From the NCBI GenBank assembly GCA_002381565.1, contig DFWZ01000056.1:66658-130657 (forward strand): a stretch of DNA of 64,000 nt, in the 5' to 3' direction. Shown here piece after piece: positions 27,043 to 35,963 of the stretch. The notes beneath the pieces are model-generated. The model saw only the letters and a program-made list of their open reading frames with translations, had not been told where the DNA came from and ran no database searches. The position numbers and the translations under genes were made by a program. The DNA is from Gallionella sp. UBA4121. Lineage in GTDB: Bacteria; Pseudomonadota; Gammaproteobacteria; Burkholderiales; Gallionellaceae. Numbering within the stretch: the first letter of the stretch is position 1; each line of letters starts with the position of its first letter.

Positions 27043-28548
27043 TTAAATTTTCTTTAGATAGTGTGTGGATTCAACCTGATAATCCGACCTTAAAAACAAC
27101 CGCCGCGAACGCTCATTGCCTCCCAGAACATGAGCGTAAATTTTACTGATCTCAGGATGATTTAACACAAGCCATTGCTCAGCACTTTTCAATAAACTCT
27201 GCCCCAATCCGGATGACGCTGCATCAGGAACAAGGTAGATTGAAATTTCAGCTTCGTCTCCTTGCTTGTCAAAGCGCACCACACCAATAGTAGATTCCAG
27301 ACGCTGCCCTATAAGTAAAATTTTCTCCGAGTCAGCCAACACAGCAGCAAACCATCTTTGGTGATCGTGCCAGTCGATAATATCTGCATTACGGGATACT
27401 TCTCTGATACGTGGGTGATTCCGCCACTCGAACAGCTTAGCAGAATCATCGACATCGGCCCTTCTCATTTCAATCCCGCTGCAGGCCAGAGTGCCGATAA
27501 TGCGCAACACACCTCGTCCGTCGACAGTCTGTATAGCCCTGCGCGAAAGATGCCATCTTAAGTGATCGTTTTCAAAGAGAGCTATTATGTGACGCTTGAT
27601 CGCTGCTGCCCAATCCGTAACGATTGATGGCGCATACAGCAAACCTTCCTGTGCAGCGTCTGCTAGCTGCTTCTGCTGGTTATCCGCAGTACAAAAGGCT
27701 AAAGTGGGCAACCCCAGACAACAGCGTTCCCAACTAGCCGAACCGCCCGCGCCTATCGCCAGGTCGGCATTAACCATCAATTCGGCCATGCGACTGGTTT
27801 GCACATGACAAACATACCCGTTTGCGGCACAGGCCGCTTCAATCTCTGAGCGACACGGGTGCTGCGCACCGATCACCACATCGACCTGTATATCCTTTAA
27901 AGCCAACTCGACCAGTGCTTTGATGGCAAGACCTGTGTAGTTGTCGGCATCTACACCACCAAAAAACACCAGAATTCGTTTAACCGGCCCGGTTCGCGGT
28001 TTGACCTGGTCACGCATTTTTCGAAACTCGTCTCGCAACAACGCATAACACGGCCCCAGCAATAATTGACAATGTGCCGGCACTTTGCCGGTGTAGCGGT
28101 TGTGCATGTCAGCATAATAATTCTGGTCCAGCAGCACGTCGCAATCGTGCTGGCGGTCGGCGATATCATCGATCACCATGATTTTCCGGGCGGTGCCGCG
28201 CAAGGCAGTCTCCCAACGCGCATCCAACGCATAGTGATCAACGACTAACCAATCCCGGGTTCGGTCAGACAGCGCCTGAATGGTAGCTTGCGCATCCTGC
28301 TCCTGACTGACACCCAGCCAATACGAATGTTTCAGCTCGCCAATAGTCGATGGGATAGCATCGCCACCCAGCGCTACAAGCTCCATGTCTTTTGCTGTCA
28401 GCATATCGCGCAAATAATCAGGCAGGTCGCGACTGACAAAACGAATTTGTGCACCACGCTGTTTCAGCTCTGTAGCCAAGGTCAGGCAACGCATAAAATG
28501 CCCTGTGCCGATTTGACTGTTTGCATCAGTGCGGAAGGCGATATTCAT
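27043..28548 (-). CDS. pseG: PseG-PseH fusion: UDP-sugar hydrolase plus GNAT N-acetyltransferase
   Basis: A 501-residue two-domain protein. Residues about 1-340 match PseG, the hydrolase that releases 2,4-diacetamido-trideoxy-altrose from UDP (GTGHFMRCLTLATEL near 17, VVDHYALDARWE, IMVIDDIADRQHDCDVLLDQ, ILVFFGGVDADNYTG, IGAGGSASWERCCLGLPTL). Residues about 355-501 are a GNAT domain (MRRADVDDSAKLFEWRNHPR, SGLGQSLLKSAEQWL) as in PseH, which acetylates the 4-amino group. No separate pseH is found, so the fusion supplies both consecutive steps. The gene ends one base before pseI starts. Confidence 0.9.
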   Translation of the reverse strand: MNIAFRTDANSQIGTGHFMRCLTLATELKQRGAQIRFVSRDLPDYLRDMLTAKDMELVALGGDAIPSTIGELKHSYWLGVSQEQDAQATIQALSDRTRDWLVVDHYALDARWETALRGTARKIMVIDDIADRQHDCDVLLDQNYYADMHNRYTGKVPAHCQLLLGPCYALLRDEFRKMRDQVKPRTGPVKRILVFFGGVDADNYTGLAIKALVELALKDIQVDVVIGAQHPCRSEIEAACAANGYVCHVQTSRMAELMVNADLAIGAGGSASWERCCLGLPTLAFCTADNQQKQLADAAQEGLLYAPSIVTDWAAAIKRHIIALFENDHLRWHLSRRAIQTVDGRGVLRIIGTLACSGIEMRRADVDDSAKLFEWRNHPRIREVSRNADIIDWHDHQRWFAAVLADSEKILLIGQRLESTIGVVRFDKQGDEAEISIYLVPDAASSGLGQSLLKSAEQWLVLNHPEISKIYAHVLGGNERSRRLFLRSDYQVESTHYLKKI

Positions 28549-28561
28549 TACTCAACCGCTC

Positions 28562-29185
28562 TTATGCTTTCTCCATCAGGAACCAGGTGACATCGTCCTG
28601 AGGAAAATTCGGATCGCGCTGGTAAACAAACCCATAATCAATCAACCTCAAGTCAGAGTGCCGATCCAGAATTTCGCCACAAAAGTCGCGTTTAAATAAG
28701 CGATCATTATGGCCGCGATAGTTGATCACTACCGGACTGGGGTTGTAGTACTCGCAGACCAGAAGATAACGACCCGCAGCGTGGTAGAGAGCGTCGTAAA
28801 CTTGTGGCAGATAATCAGGATTGATATGAATAAGAACGCCCTTGATCATTGCCAAATCCCATGTTCTATCCGGATTGAAGTCAAGGATCGAGGTCTGAAA
28901 AATGTTTTTTGAAGGCGTTATTGTGCAGAGTTCAGCAGCCGCAGCAGGGTTGATCTCAACCGCATACTGATCTTGCCTCGGGTAAAGCAAGCGCAAAGCA
29001 CGCAAGTTCATACCGATATTGGCGCCGAACTCTATACAGCTATCCAGCCCATGAGATTGAGCTAAAGCCTTAGAGAAGAAAGCCAAATTTGAAGCCAGCA
29101 GTTCATTTCCAGCATTACGGCCTATATATTCGGTCCCAAAATCTCCAGCCCAGAAAGCCTCCTGCTCGGTTTTGTACTGCGTCAT
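28562..29185 (-). CDS. Pseudaminic acid biosynthesis-associated methylase
   Basis: A 207-residue SAM methyltransferase: N-terminal TEQEAFWAGDFGTEYIGRN, then motif I CIEFGANIGMNLRAL, YAVEINPAAAAEL and WDLAMIKGVLIHINPDYL, with YLLVCEYYNPSPVVINYRGH and DVTWFLMEK at the end. This pattern is that of the methylase family that repeatedly accompanies pse genes; what it methylates is not established. It lies between pseF and pseG-pseH with gaps of about 10 and 13 bases, well inside the operon. Confidence 0.88.
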   Translation of the reverse strand: MTQYKTEQEAFWAGDFGTEYIGRNAGNELLASNLAFFSKALAQSHGLDSCIEFGANIGMNLRALRLLYPRQDQYAVEINPAAAAELCTITPSKNIFQTSILDFNPDRTWDLAMIKGVLIHINPDYLPQVYDALYHAAGRYLLVCEYYNPSPVVINYRGHNDRLFKRDFCGEILDRHSDLRLIDYGFVYQRDPNFPQDDVTWFLMEKA

Positions 29186-29195
29186 AATGCTTCCT

Positions 29196-29879
29196 CTATT
29201 TGTTGAATGCTGTATACAGGATTTCCGCGCGCGTCCAATCGTCTGGCGTATCTATATCGACAACCCGCCAGTTAGGGACAGGCAATCCAACACCGTTGCT
29301 ATGTACGCTCTTATTGGTTAACCACGCATCCGACTTACCCCAATAAAACTGACCGGCGTCATGATAGGCAGGTTCCAGATCCTGCGTGCGAGTGAGTTCA
29401 TGTTCAGGATAAAATGGTTGCATTCGGCCATTGGGCAAACGGCGCAGCGCCCTCTGAATGGCTGAGGGAAATTCGGTTACTGGAAAACAGTAAGCAGCCT
29501 GGCTGACTTGTAGCAATTCAAACGCGCGTTTAAGGTCATCAATCTGGATAAAAGGCACGCCAGGATAGATGCAACAGGCAAAATCAATATGCCAGCCTAG
29601 CGCCTGACAGGCAGTGATGGCGTGTGCGATCACGGGTACCGTCGGCGTATGGTCATCTGCCAACTCAACCGGACGCGTGAACGGAGTCTCAGCCCCCCAT
29701 TCACGAGCAATACGAGCAATTTCCTCGTCATCGGTAGAGACAATGACATGCTCGAACAATCCAGATTCAATAGCTCCGCAAATGGCATGAGCGATCATCG
29801 GCTTGCCCGCAAACTCGCGTATATTTTTTCGCGGAATGCGTTTACTGCCACCACGAGCTGGAATAACGGCAATTTTCAT
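29196..29879 (-). CDS. pseF: Pseudaminic acid cytidylyltransferase
   Basis: A 227-residue CMP-sugar synthetase: the CTP-binding IPARGGSKRIPRKNIREFAG at residues 5-24, HVIVSTDDEEIARIAREWGA and the metal-binding RVVDIDTPDDW near the end. PseF activates pseudaminic acid to CMP-pseudaminic acid, the donor for flagellin glycosylation. The start overlaps the pseC stop by 4 bases (ATGA). Confidence 0.92.
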   Translation of the reverse strand: MKIAVIPARGGSKRIPRKNIREFAGKPMIAHAICGAIESGLFEHVIVSTDDEEIARIAREWGAETPFTRPVELADDHTPTVPVIAHAITACQALGWHIDFACCIYPGVPFIQIDDLKRAFELLQVSQAAYCFPVTEFPSAIQRALRRLPNGRMQPFYPEHELTRTQDLEPAYHDAGQFYWGKSDAWLTNKSVHSNGVGLPVPNWRVVDIDTPDDWTRAEILYTAFNK

Positions 29880-31045
29880 ACGGACAACGCCTCCTCCAAT
29901 ACCGTTACTACCCTATCTTGCTGCGCTTCGGTCAGGCCAGGGTACATCGGCAGGCTGATCGCCTCTTTGTAATACTGTTCCGCTTCAGGACAATATCCTT
30001 TTACAAAACCCATATTTTCATAGTACGGCTGACGATAAACTGGAATGTAATGTAAATTTGCCAGGATACCCGCCGTGCGCAAAGCTTCAAACACTTCGCG
30101 CTGTGTCTTGCTGATTTGAGCCGTTTTCAGTCGAATTATATACAAATGAAAACTGGAATAGCTGTCTGCGTGTTGCGAAGGCGTAATGACCGGCAACTCG
30201 GATAAAAGCAGCTCATACCGCTTGGCTATAGCATGTCGTGTGGCAACAAACTCATCCAGTCGCTGCATCTGACTCCCCCCTAATGCCGCCAGAATATCTG
30301 TCATACGGTAATTGAAACCCAAGCCTGTCTGCTGATAATTCCAGATTTCGTCAGATGGTCTTGGCAACATTTCCGCGACTTCACTGGTAATGCCGTGGCT
30401 GCGCAACAATCTCATGCGGCGGGCCAATTCGGCATCATTGGTCAACACCATGCCGCCCTCGCCCGTGGTGATGATCTTGACCGGATGGAAGCTGAATACG
30501 GTGATGTCTGAATAGCGGCAGTTGCCGATGAACTCGCCTTTATACCAGCCGCCGATGGCATGCGAGGCGTCTTCGATGACTTTAAAACCATACTGCTTGC
30601 TGAGCGCATGAATACCGGCCATATCACAGGGTTGCCCGCTCATGTGAACAGGGATTACAACCTTGGGCAGTTTTCCAGAACGTTCAGCTTGCGCCAGTTT
30701 TTCAGCCAGACGCTCTACACTCATATTGTAGGTGCGCGGATCGATGTCCACAAAATCCACTTGTGCACCGCAATACAGCGCGCAATTTGCGCTCGCCACG
30801 AAGGTAATCGGCGTAGTCCAGACAAAATCGCCCGAACCCACGCCCAGCGCCAGACAGGCGATATGCAAAGCACTGGTAGCGCTGTTCACCGCAACGGCAT
30901 GTTGTGCACCGCAATAGGCAGACAGACGTTTCTCGAAAGCCGGAACTACCGGGCCCTGGGTCAGATAATCCGAACGCAGCACATCCACAACCGCCTGAAT
31001 ATCGGCTTCAGATATGTCCTGGCGACCGTATGGGATCGAATTCAT
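29876..31045 (-). CDS. pseC: UDP-4-amino-4,6-dideoxy-N-acetyl-beta-L-altrosamine transaminase
   Basis: A 389-residue DegT-family PLP enzyme with K190 in FSFHPVKIITTGEGG, D in VIEDASHAIGGWYKG and the N-terminal IPYGRQDISEADIQAVVDVL typical of PseC. It aminates the 4-keto sugar made by PseB. It follows pseB by 4 bases and overlaps pseF, matching the order of the pathway. Confidence 0.93.
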   Translation of the reverse strand: MNSIPYGRQDISEADIQAVVDVLRSDYLTQGPVVPAFEKRLSAYCGAQHAVAVNSATSALHIACLALGVGSGDFVWTTPITFVASANCALYCGAQVDFVDIDPRTYNMSVERLAEKLAQAERSGKLPKVVIPVHMSGQPCDMAGIHALSKQYGFKVIEDASHAIGGWYKGEFIGNCRYSDITVFSFHPVKIITTGEGGMVLTNDAELARRMRLLRSHGITSEVAEMLPRPSDEIWNYQQTGLGFNYRMTDILAALGGSQMQRLDEFVATRHAIAKRYELLLSELPVITPSQHADSYSSFHLYIIRLKTAQISKTQREVFEALRTAGILANLHYIPVYRQPYYENMGFVKGYCPEAEQYYKEAISLPMYPGLTEAQQDRVVTVLEEALSV

Positions 31046-31049
31046 GCCA

Positions 31050-32060
31050 TCAAGCGCTATGGGTCGGGTCGATTTCTGTTTGGATTAAACTGCGCAACTG
31101 CTCCACAGTCAGGAAATCAGTGTTGCTGCCACTGCCATAACAAAAACCTTGCTCGACCGGGGTGGCATTCATCTGTTGGCAATATTCATCAAGTGAGTAC
31201 CGTGCACCCACTGGCAAAATCGCATAGTAGCTGCCCAAATCCACCGTATTCAAGCTGTCACTGGAGGTAATCATTTCCTCATGAATCTTTTCACCGGGAC
31301 GAATACCAACGACAGGATGTTCACACTCAGGTCCGATTGCCTGAGCGACATCGGTAATGCGGTAAGAGGGTATTTTTGGCACCAGCACTTCACCACCCCA
31401 GGCATGCTCCAATGACCACAGCACCATATCGACACCTTCTTGCAGACTGATATTGAAACGGGTCATCGCAGGATCCGTGATCGGCAATACCCCGCTTTTT
31501 CTGTTTTCAAGAAAAAATGGAATCACAGAACCCCGACTGCACATCACATTACCATAACGCACCACGCTAAAGCGCAGGTCACGATCGCCTACAATATTAT
31601 TCGCCGCAACGAACAGCTTGTCAGAACACAGTTTGGTTGCGCCGTAAAGATTGATGGGCGCTGCCGCCTTATCCGTAGACAAGGCGACCACGCGCTTGAC
31701 GCCTGCGTCCAGACAGGCTTCAATCAGGTTTTGCGCACCCAGCACATTGGTTTTTATGCACTCGAAAGGATTATATTCGGCTGCCGGAACCTGCTTGAGC
31801 GCTGCGGCATGAATGACGATATCTATCCCTTCCAGCGCACGCCGCAAGCGTGGCTCATCACGAATATCGCCGATAAAGTAGCGAATCGCCTTGTATTGTT
31901 TTTCCGGGAAGCGTTGCGCCATATCGAATTGCTTTAATTCATCCCGCGAGAAAACGACCAGACGTTTAATCGCAGGATATCGCTGCAACACGGTATTAAC
32001 GAAAGCTTTGCCGAATGAGCCGGTTCCGCCGGTAATGAGGATAGATTTGTCTGATAGCAT
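31050..32060 (-). CDS. pseB: UDP-N-acetylglucosamine 4,6-dehydratase (inverting)
   Basis: A 336-residue short-chain dehydrogenase-type enzyme of the FlaA1/PseB group: NAD-binding TGGTGSFG at residues 10-17, RDELKQFDMAQRF, FIGDIRDEPRLRRAL, VIHAAALKQVPAAEYNPFE and ALSTDKAAAPINLYGATK with the active-site Tyr and Lys. It performs the first step of pseudaminic acid synthesis, C5-inverting dehydration of UDP-GlcNAc. It starts 6 bases after fliE stops, so both are in one transcript. Confidence 0.94.
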   Translation of the reverse strand: MLSDKSILITGGTGSFGKAFVNTVLQRYPAIKRLVVFSRDELKQFDMAQRFPEKQYKAIRYFIGDIRDEPRLRRALEGIDIVIHAAALKQVPAAEYNPFECIKTNVLGAQNLIEACLDAGVKRVVALSTDKAAAPINLYGATKLCSDKLFVAANNIVGDRDLRFSVVRYGNVMCSRGSVIPFFLENRKSGVLPITDPAMTRFNISLQEGVDMVLWSLEHAWGGEVLVPKIPSYRITDVAQAIGPECEHPVVGIRPGEKIHEEMITSSDSLNTVDLGSYYAILPVGARYSLDEYCQQMNATPVEQGFCYGSGSNTDFLTVEQLRSLIQTEIDPTHSA

Positions 32061-32066
32061 TTGGCG

Positions 32067-32402
32067 TTAAACCTGCATATTCATAATATCGTTGTACGCC
32101 TGCACGACCTTGCTGCGCACCTGAACGGCGGCCTGAAAATTGATGCCGGCTTTTTGCATGGCGATCATGGTGTCACTCAGACTGACTTTGTCATCGCCCA
32201 TCACGAAAGCCTTTTGCAGCGTTTCGGATTTTTCCTGAGCTTGCGCGACGCCATCGAGCGCATTCTTGAGCACGCTGGTAAAATCGACTTTGGCAGGTTG
32301 CGCCGTACTCATGCCAGCCACGGGCGGCGTACTCAGGCCGGCCGCCGCTGCCGCCACACGCATTTGCGCCAACAATCCATCAACTGCTGATATAGTGCTC
32401 AT
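32067..32402 (-). CDS. fliE: Flagellar hook-basal body protein FliE
   Basis: A 111-residue protein ending AGINFQAAVQVRSKVVQAYNDI followed by MNMQV, the conserved C-terminal helix of FliE, which joins the MS ring to the rod. The middle segment VDFTSVLKNALDGVAQAQEKS is typical. An AAGGAGAT ribosome binding site lies just before the start. It is transcribed away from fliF and heads the pse operon rather than the fli operon. Confidence 0.95.
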   Translation of the reverse strand: MSTISAVDGLLAQMRVAAAAAGLSTPPVAGMSTAQPAKVDFTSVLKNALDGVAQAQEKSETLQKAFVMGDDKVSLSDTMIAMQKAGINFQAAVQVRSKVVQAYNDIMNMQV

Positions 32403-32420
32403 CTTATCTCCTTAAATCCA

Positions 32421-32436
32421 GCTGGCAGCTGCCAGC
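32421..32436. promoter_or_regulatory. Perfect 16-base palindrome upstream of fliE
   Basis: GCTGGCAGCTGCCAGC is its own reverse complement and lies 19 bases before the fliE start in the 226-base divergent fliE/fliF region. A further dyad CACTGG-TC-CCAGTG is present near 32591-32604, close to fliF. Either could bind a regulator controlling both operons; no sigma-28 or sigma-54 box was recognised here. Confidence 0.4.
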
Positions 32437-32628
32437 GATCCGCCTGACTGCCAGAGCCACCCGCTACCAGCTGATTTTCACAGTAGGCACACAATACTCA
32501 AAGCAGCGCACACGACATCAAAAGAACAAGCACGGGATTTTCCCTTTATTCCTCCCTTCAAAAACCCATCCAGAATGGATAATGCACTCACTGGTCCCAG
32601 TGGCATTCAGGTATGACCCGCAATCATC

Positions 32629-34305
32629 ATGGCAGAACAACAAAATAACACATCAAACCAAGCCGGCGCATTGAGCCGCTTCGAACAGCTAAGCGCACAG
32701 CAGAAGATGGGGCTGGGAGCTGGTGTGGCCGCGTTAATTGCGCTGGTTGTCGGCGCATGGATATGGGGGCAAACCCCCGACTACCGCGTGCTTTACAGCA
32801 ACTTGTCCGACCGCGATGGCGGCGCCATCATCGATTCATTGCAGCAGTTGAACATCCCCTACAAATTCGCCGAGGGCGGCGGCGCGCTGATGATTCCCGC
32901 CAATCAGGTTCATGAAGCACGTCTGAAGCTGGCTGCCCAGGGTCTGCCCAAGGGCGGCACGGTTGGCTTCGAGTTGATGGAAAACCAGAAATTCGGCATC
33001 ACGCAATTTGCCGAACAGGTCAACTACCAGCGCGCGCTCGAGGGAGAATTAGCGCGTTCGGTTCAAACCATAGGAGCGGTGGCCGCCGCACGTGTCCACC
33101 TGGCCATCCCCAAGCCCAGCGTATTTATCAAGGAACAGCAAAAACCCAGCGCCTCGGTGGTGCTTACCATGCATGGCGGCCGGCTGCTCGATTCCACGCA
33201 GGTTTCCGCGATTGTGCATTTGATTTCAAGCAGCGTACCGGATCTTGCGGCCAAGAATGTCACTGTCGTTGATCAGGATGGCACGCTGCTCAGTGCAACG
33301 CAGGGAGAAAACGGCACGGGCATGGACGCCAAACAGGTTCAATACGTGCAGCAAATCGAGCAAAACTACATCAAGCGCATCGAGGACATCCTCACGCCTT
33401 TGTACGGCGCGAACAATGTTCGTGCGCAAGTAACGGCCAACATCGATTTTGCACGCACCGAACAAACCGCAGAAATTTATAAACCCAACCAGAATCCGGC
33501 CGATTCCAGTATCCGCAGCCAACAAAATGTCGAAACCCTGAACGGCTCCGGGTTGAGTGCAAGCGGCGTACCCGGCGCGCTATCCAACCAGCCTCCGGTT
33601 CCTGCTACCGCACCGATTGTTTCCCCTGCTGCCCCTGCCCCGGGCGATCCGGCGAATGAGGCAAAACTGGACAATCTGCACAAGGAAAGCACCGTCAACT
33701 ACGAAGTGGATCGCACCATCAGTCACACCGTGATGCCTGTTGGCATGGTCAAACGCTTGTCTGTCGCCGTGGTGGTCAACAACCACAAAGTGACCGACCC
33801 GAAAGGAAAAGTCAGTTTCAAGCCGTTGTCCGACGCGGAAAAGACACAAATCGACAATCTGGTTAAAGATGCGGTGGGCTTTGATTCGAGCCGTGGCGAC
33901 AGCCTGAACGTACAAAACGCGGCATTCAATGACGACAAGGAAGTGGCGGCAGAAGTGCCGCTGTGGCAACAGCCGGAAATGATAGAACTGGCGAAACAAC
34001 TCGCCAAATATTTGCTCATCGCTGTGGTCATGCTGATTGTCGTGTTCAAGATCATAAAACCGGCCTTCCGCCCGCTACAGGCATTCAAGTCCGATGAAAA
34101 CGATACAGACGACACAGGTACGCTGGCGGCAGATCATGAACCCGCAACGCATACCGAGGGTATCGCAGGAGTGGATGCATCCGGAAATTACACGCCAACG
34201 ATCGCGCCCTATGAACAGAATCTCAATATTGCCAGACAGATTGCTCAGCAAGACCCGAAAATTGTCGCAAGCGTCATTAAGGAATGGGTGAACGGCAATG
34301 AGTGA
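32629..34305 (+). CDS. fliF: Flagellar MS-ring protein FliF
   Basis: A 558-residue protein with a first membrane helix at about residues 27-48 (MGLGAGVAALIALVVGAWIW), the periplasmic YscJ/FliF ring-building domain (YRVLYSNLSDRDGGAII; ELARSVQTIGAVAAARVHLA) and a second helix near 455-475 (YLLIAVVMLIVVFKII). The C-terminal tail that binds FliG is kept (IARQIAQQDPKIVASVIKEW). It overlaps fliG by 8 bases. It opens the fliFGHIJKLMNOPQR operon. Confidence 0.97.
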   Translation: MAEQQNNTSNQAGALSRFEQLSAQQKMGLGAGVAALIALVVGAWIWGQTPDYRVLYSNLSDRDGGAIIDSLQQLNIPYKFAEGGGALMIPANQVHEARLKLAAQGLPKGGTVGFELMENQKFGITQFAEQVNYQRALEGELARSVQTIGAVAAARVHLAIPKPSVFIKEQQKPSASVVLTMHGGRLLDSTQVSAIVHLISSSVPDLAAKNVTVVDQDGTLLSATQGENGTGMDAKQVQYVQQIEQNYIKRIEDILTPLYGANNVRAQVTANIDFARTEQTAEIYKPNQNPADSSIRSQQNVETLNGSGLSASGVPGALSNQPPVPATAPIVSPAAPAPGDPANEAKLDNLHKESTVNYEVDRTISHTVMPVGMVKRLSVAVVVNNHKVTDPKGKVSFKPLSDAEKTQIDNLVKDAVGFDSSRGDSLNVQNAAFNDDKEVAAEVPLWQQPEMIELAKQLAKYLLIAVVMLIVVFKIIKPAFRPLQAFKSDENDTDDTGTLAADHEPATHTEGIAGVDASGNYTPTIAPYEQNLNIARQIAQQDPKIVASVIKEWVNGNE

Positions 34306-35293
34306 AGGTGTTCAAAACAGTGCGATTTTCCTCATGACACTGGGTGAAAACGAGGCCGCAGAGGTACTCAAATATCTGGGGCCGAAAGAGGTGCAAAAGA
34401 TCAGTGCGGCAATGGTTGCCCTGAATAACCTGTCTCGCGATCAGATATCGCAGGTGTTTCACGATTTCCTGGTCGCTGCCGCAGAAAAAACCACTATCGG
34501 CATGGATTCCAATGATTACATTCGCAGCATGCTTACCAAGGCGCTCGGCGATGACAAGGCGGCCGGTTTGCTGGATCGCATCATGCACAGCAGCGATACC
34601 AGCGGTATCGAAAGTCTGAAATGGATGGATCCTGGCGCAGTCGCGGAAATGATCGGCAACGAACATCCGCAAATCATCGCGACCATCCTGGTGCATCTGG
34701 AGCCGGATCAGGCAGCAGGCATCATGAAGATGTTCACTGAGCGTACCCGCAACGATGTATTGCTTCGTATTTCCACGCTGGATGGCGTACAACCCGTTGC
34801 GTTGCGTGAACTGAACGATGTGCTGAGCAAGCTCATGAGCGGAGGTGCTTCGGGCAAGAAAAACCTCAAGGGGGGCGTCACCACAGCCGCAGAAATCCTG
34901 AATTTCATGGGTGGCGCAATGGAAGCCGAGATGATGGAAAAAGTGCGCAGCTTTGACCCTGAGCTGGCACAAAAAATCGAGGACAAGATGTTTGTCTTTG
35001 AAAATGTTCTGGATGTTGACGACAGAGGCATCCAGCTGATTCTGCGCGAAGTTCAATCCGAAGCGCTGATCGTGGCGCTGAAGGGCGCCAGCGAAGAATT
35101 GCGCGAGAAAATTTTCAAGAACATGTCATCACGCGCCGCCGAAATGATGCGTGAGGATCTCGACTCCAAGGGTCCTGTCAAGATCAGCGAAGTCGAAGCC
35201 AACCAGAAGGAAATTCTCAAAGTCGTCAAGCGCCTGTCCGATGACGGTCAAATTTCCTTAGGCGGCAAGGGCGATGAGGATGCATATGTCTGA
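34298..35293 (+). CDS. fliG: Flagellar motor switch protein FliG
   Basis: A 331-residue protein with the FliF-binding N-domain (QNSAIFLMTLGENEAAEVLK), the EHPQ motif (NEHPQIIATILVHL) in the middle domain and the charged torque-generating C-domain (LILREVQSEALIVALKGA... SRAAEMMREDLDSKGPV). It forms the C ring with FliM and FliN and interacts with MotA. It overlaps both neighbours. Confidence 0.97.
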   Translation: MSEGVQNSAIFLMTLGENEAAEVLKYLGPKEVQKISAAMVALNNLSRDQISQVFHDFLVAAAEKTTIGMDSNDYIRSMLTKALGDDKAAGLLDRIMHSSDTSGIESLKWMDPGAVAEMIGNEHPQIIATILVHLEPDQAAGIMKMFTERTRNDVLLRISTLDGVQPVALRELNDVLSKLMSGGASGKKNLKGGVTTAAEILNFMGGAMEAEMMEKVRSFDPELAQKIEDKMFVFENVLDVDDRGIQLILREVQSEALIVALKGASEELREKIFKNMSSRAAEMMREDLDSKGPVKISEVEANQKEILKVVKRLSDDGQISLGGKGDEDAYV

Positions 35294-35321
35294 TGAAACA
35301 CGACTCCAGAGGAGTGGGCAA

Positions 35322-35963
35322 ATGAAGGGCAACAGCATTCCTAAAGAGCAACTCACCGCCTTCCAGCGCTGGGAGTTAGCTTCATTTGACCCGGTGCCAA
35401 TACTGGCGCCAGTTGAGTTGTCGCCCGCCGCACGAGTGGCGTCAGCGGACGAGTTGCAAAATATTCAAAAGCAGGCTTATGACGAAGGTCACGCAACCGG
35501 GCATCAGGCAGGTTATGCCGCCGGAATGCAACAAGCGCAGCGTGAAACGGCGCAATTGCAAACACTGATGCAGAATCTGCAGGTCGCACTCAATCAGGTA
35601 GATGAACAGCTCGCGCAATCGTTGCTGGATTTATCGCTGGAAATTGCGCACAAGATGGCAATCGAAGCGTTGCAGGTCAAACCCGACATCATCTTGAAAG
35701 TTGTCAGCACTGCGATCAGCAGCTTGCCGCACTTCAATCAGAACGCACATTTGATCCTGCACCCGTCTGATGCCGAACTGGTACGTACGCAGATGGGTGA
35801 ACAACTGGCGCACGCCGGTTGGAAAATTTTTACAGATTCGAAAATCGAATCAGGCGGCTGCCGTGTAGAGACAGCCCACAGCAATATTGACGCAACCAAC
35901 CCGGCACGCTGGCAGTCCGTCATGGAATCTATCGGGCAGTGTAAATCATGGCTGATGACCTGA
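35322..35963 (+). CDS. fliH: Flagellar export ATPase regulator FliH
   Basis: A 213-residue protein (MKGNSIPKEQLTAFQRWELA start) with the Gln/Ala-rich coiled coil (YDEGHATGHQAGYAAGMQQA) and a V-ATPase-E-like C-terminal domain (LSLEIAHKMAIEALQVKPDI). The start at 35322 is chosen because AGAGGAG lies 7 bases upstream and the protein then begins as FliH relatives do; an open frame from 35274 would overlap fliG. FliH tethers FliI to the export gate. It overlaps fliI by 16 bases. Confidence 0.92.
   Translation: MKGNSIPKEQLTAFQRWELASFDPVPILAPVELSPAARVASADELQNIQKQAYDEGHATGHQAGYAAGMQQAQRETAQLQTLMQNLQVALNQVDEQLAQSLLDLSLEIAHKMAIEALQVKPDIILKVVSTAISSLPHFNQNAHLILHPSDAELVRTQMGEQLAHAGWKIFTDSKIESGGCRVETAHSNIDATNPARWQSVMESIGQCKSWLMT

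Noticed and set aside
32403..32628. Sigma-54 promoter for fliE or fliF
   Set aside because: No TGGCAC-N5-TTGC type sequence with correct spacing was found on either strand.
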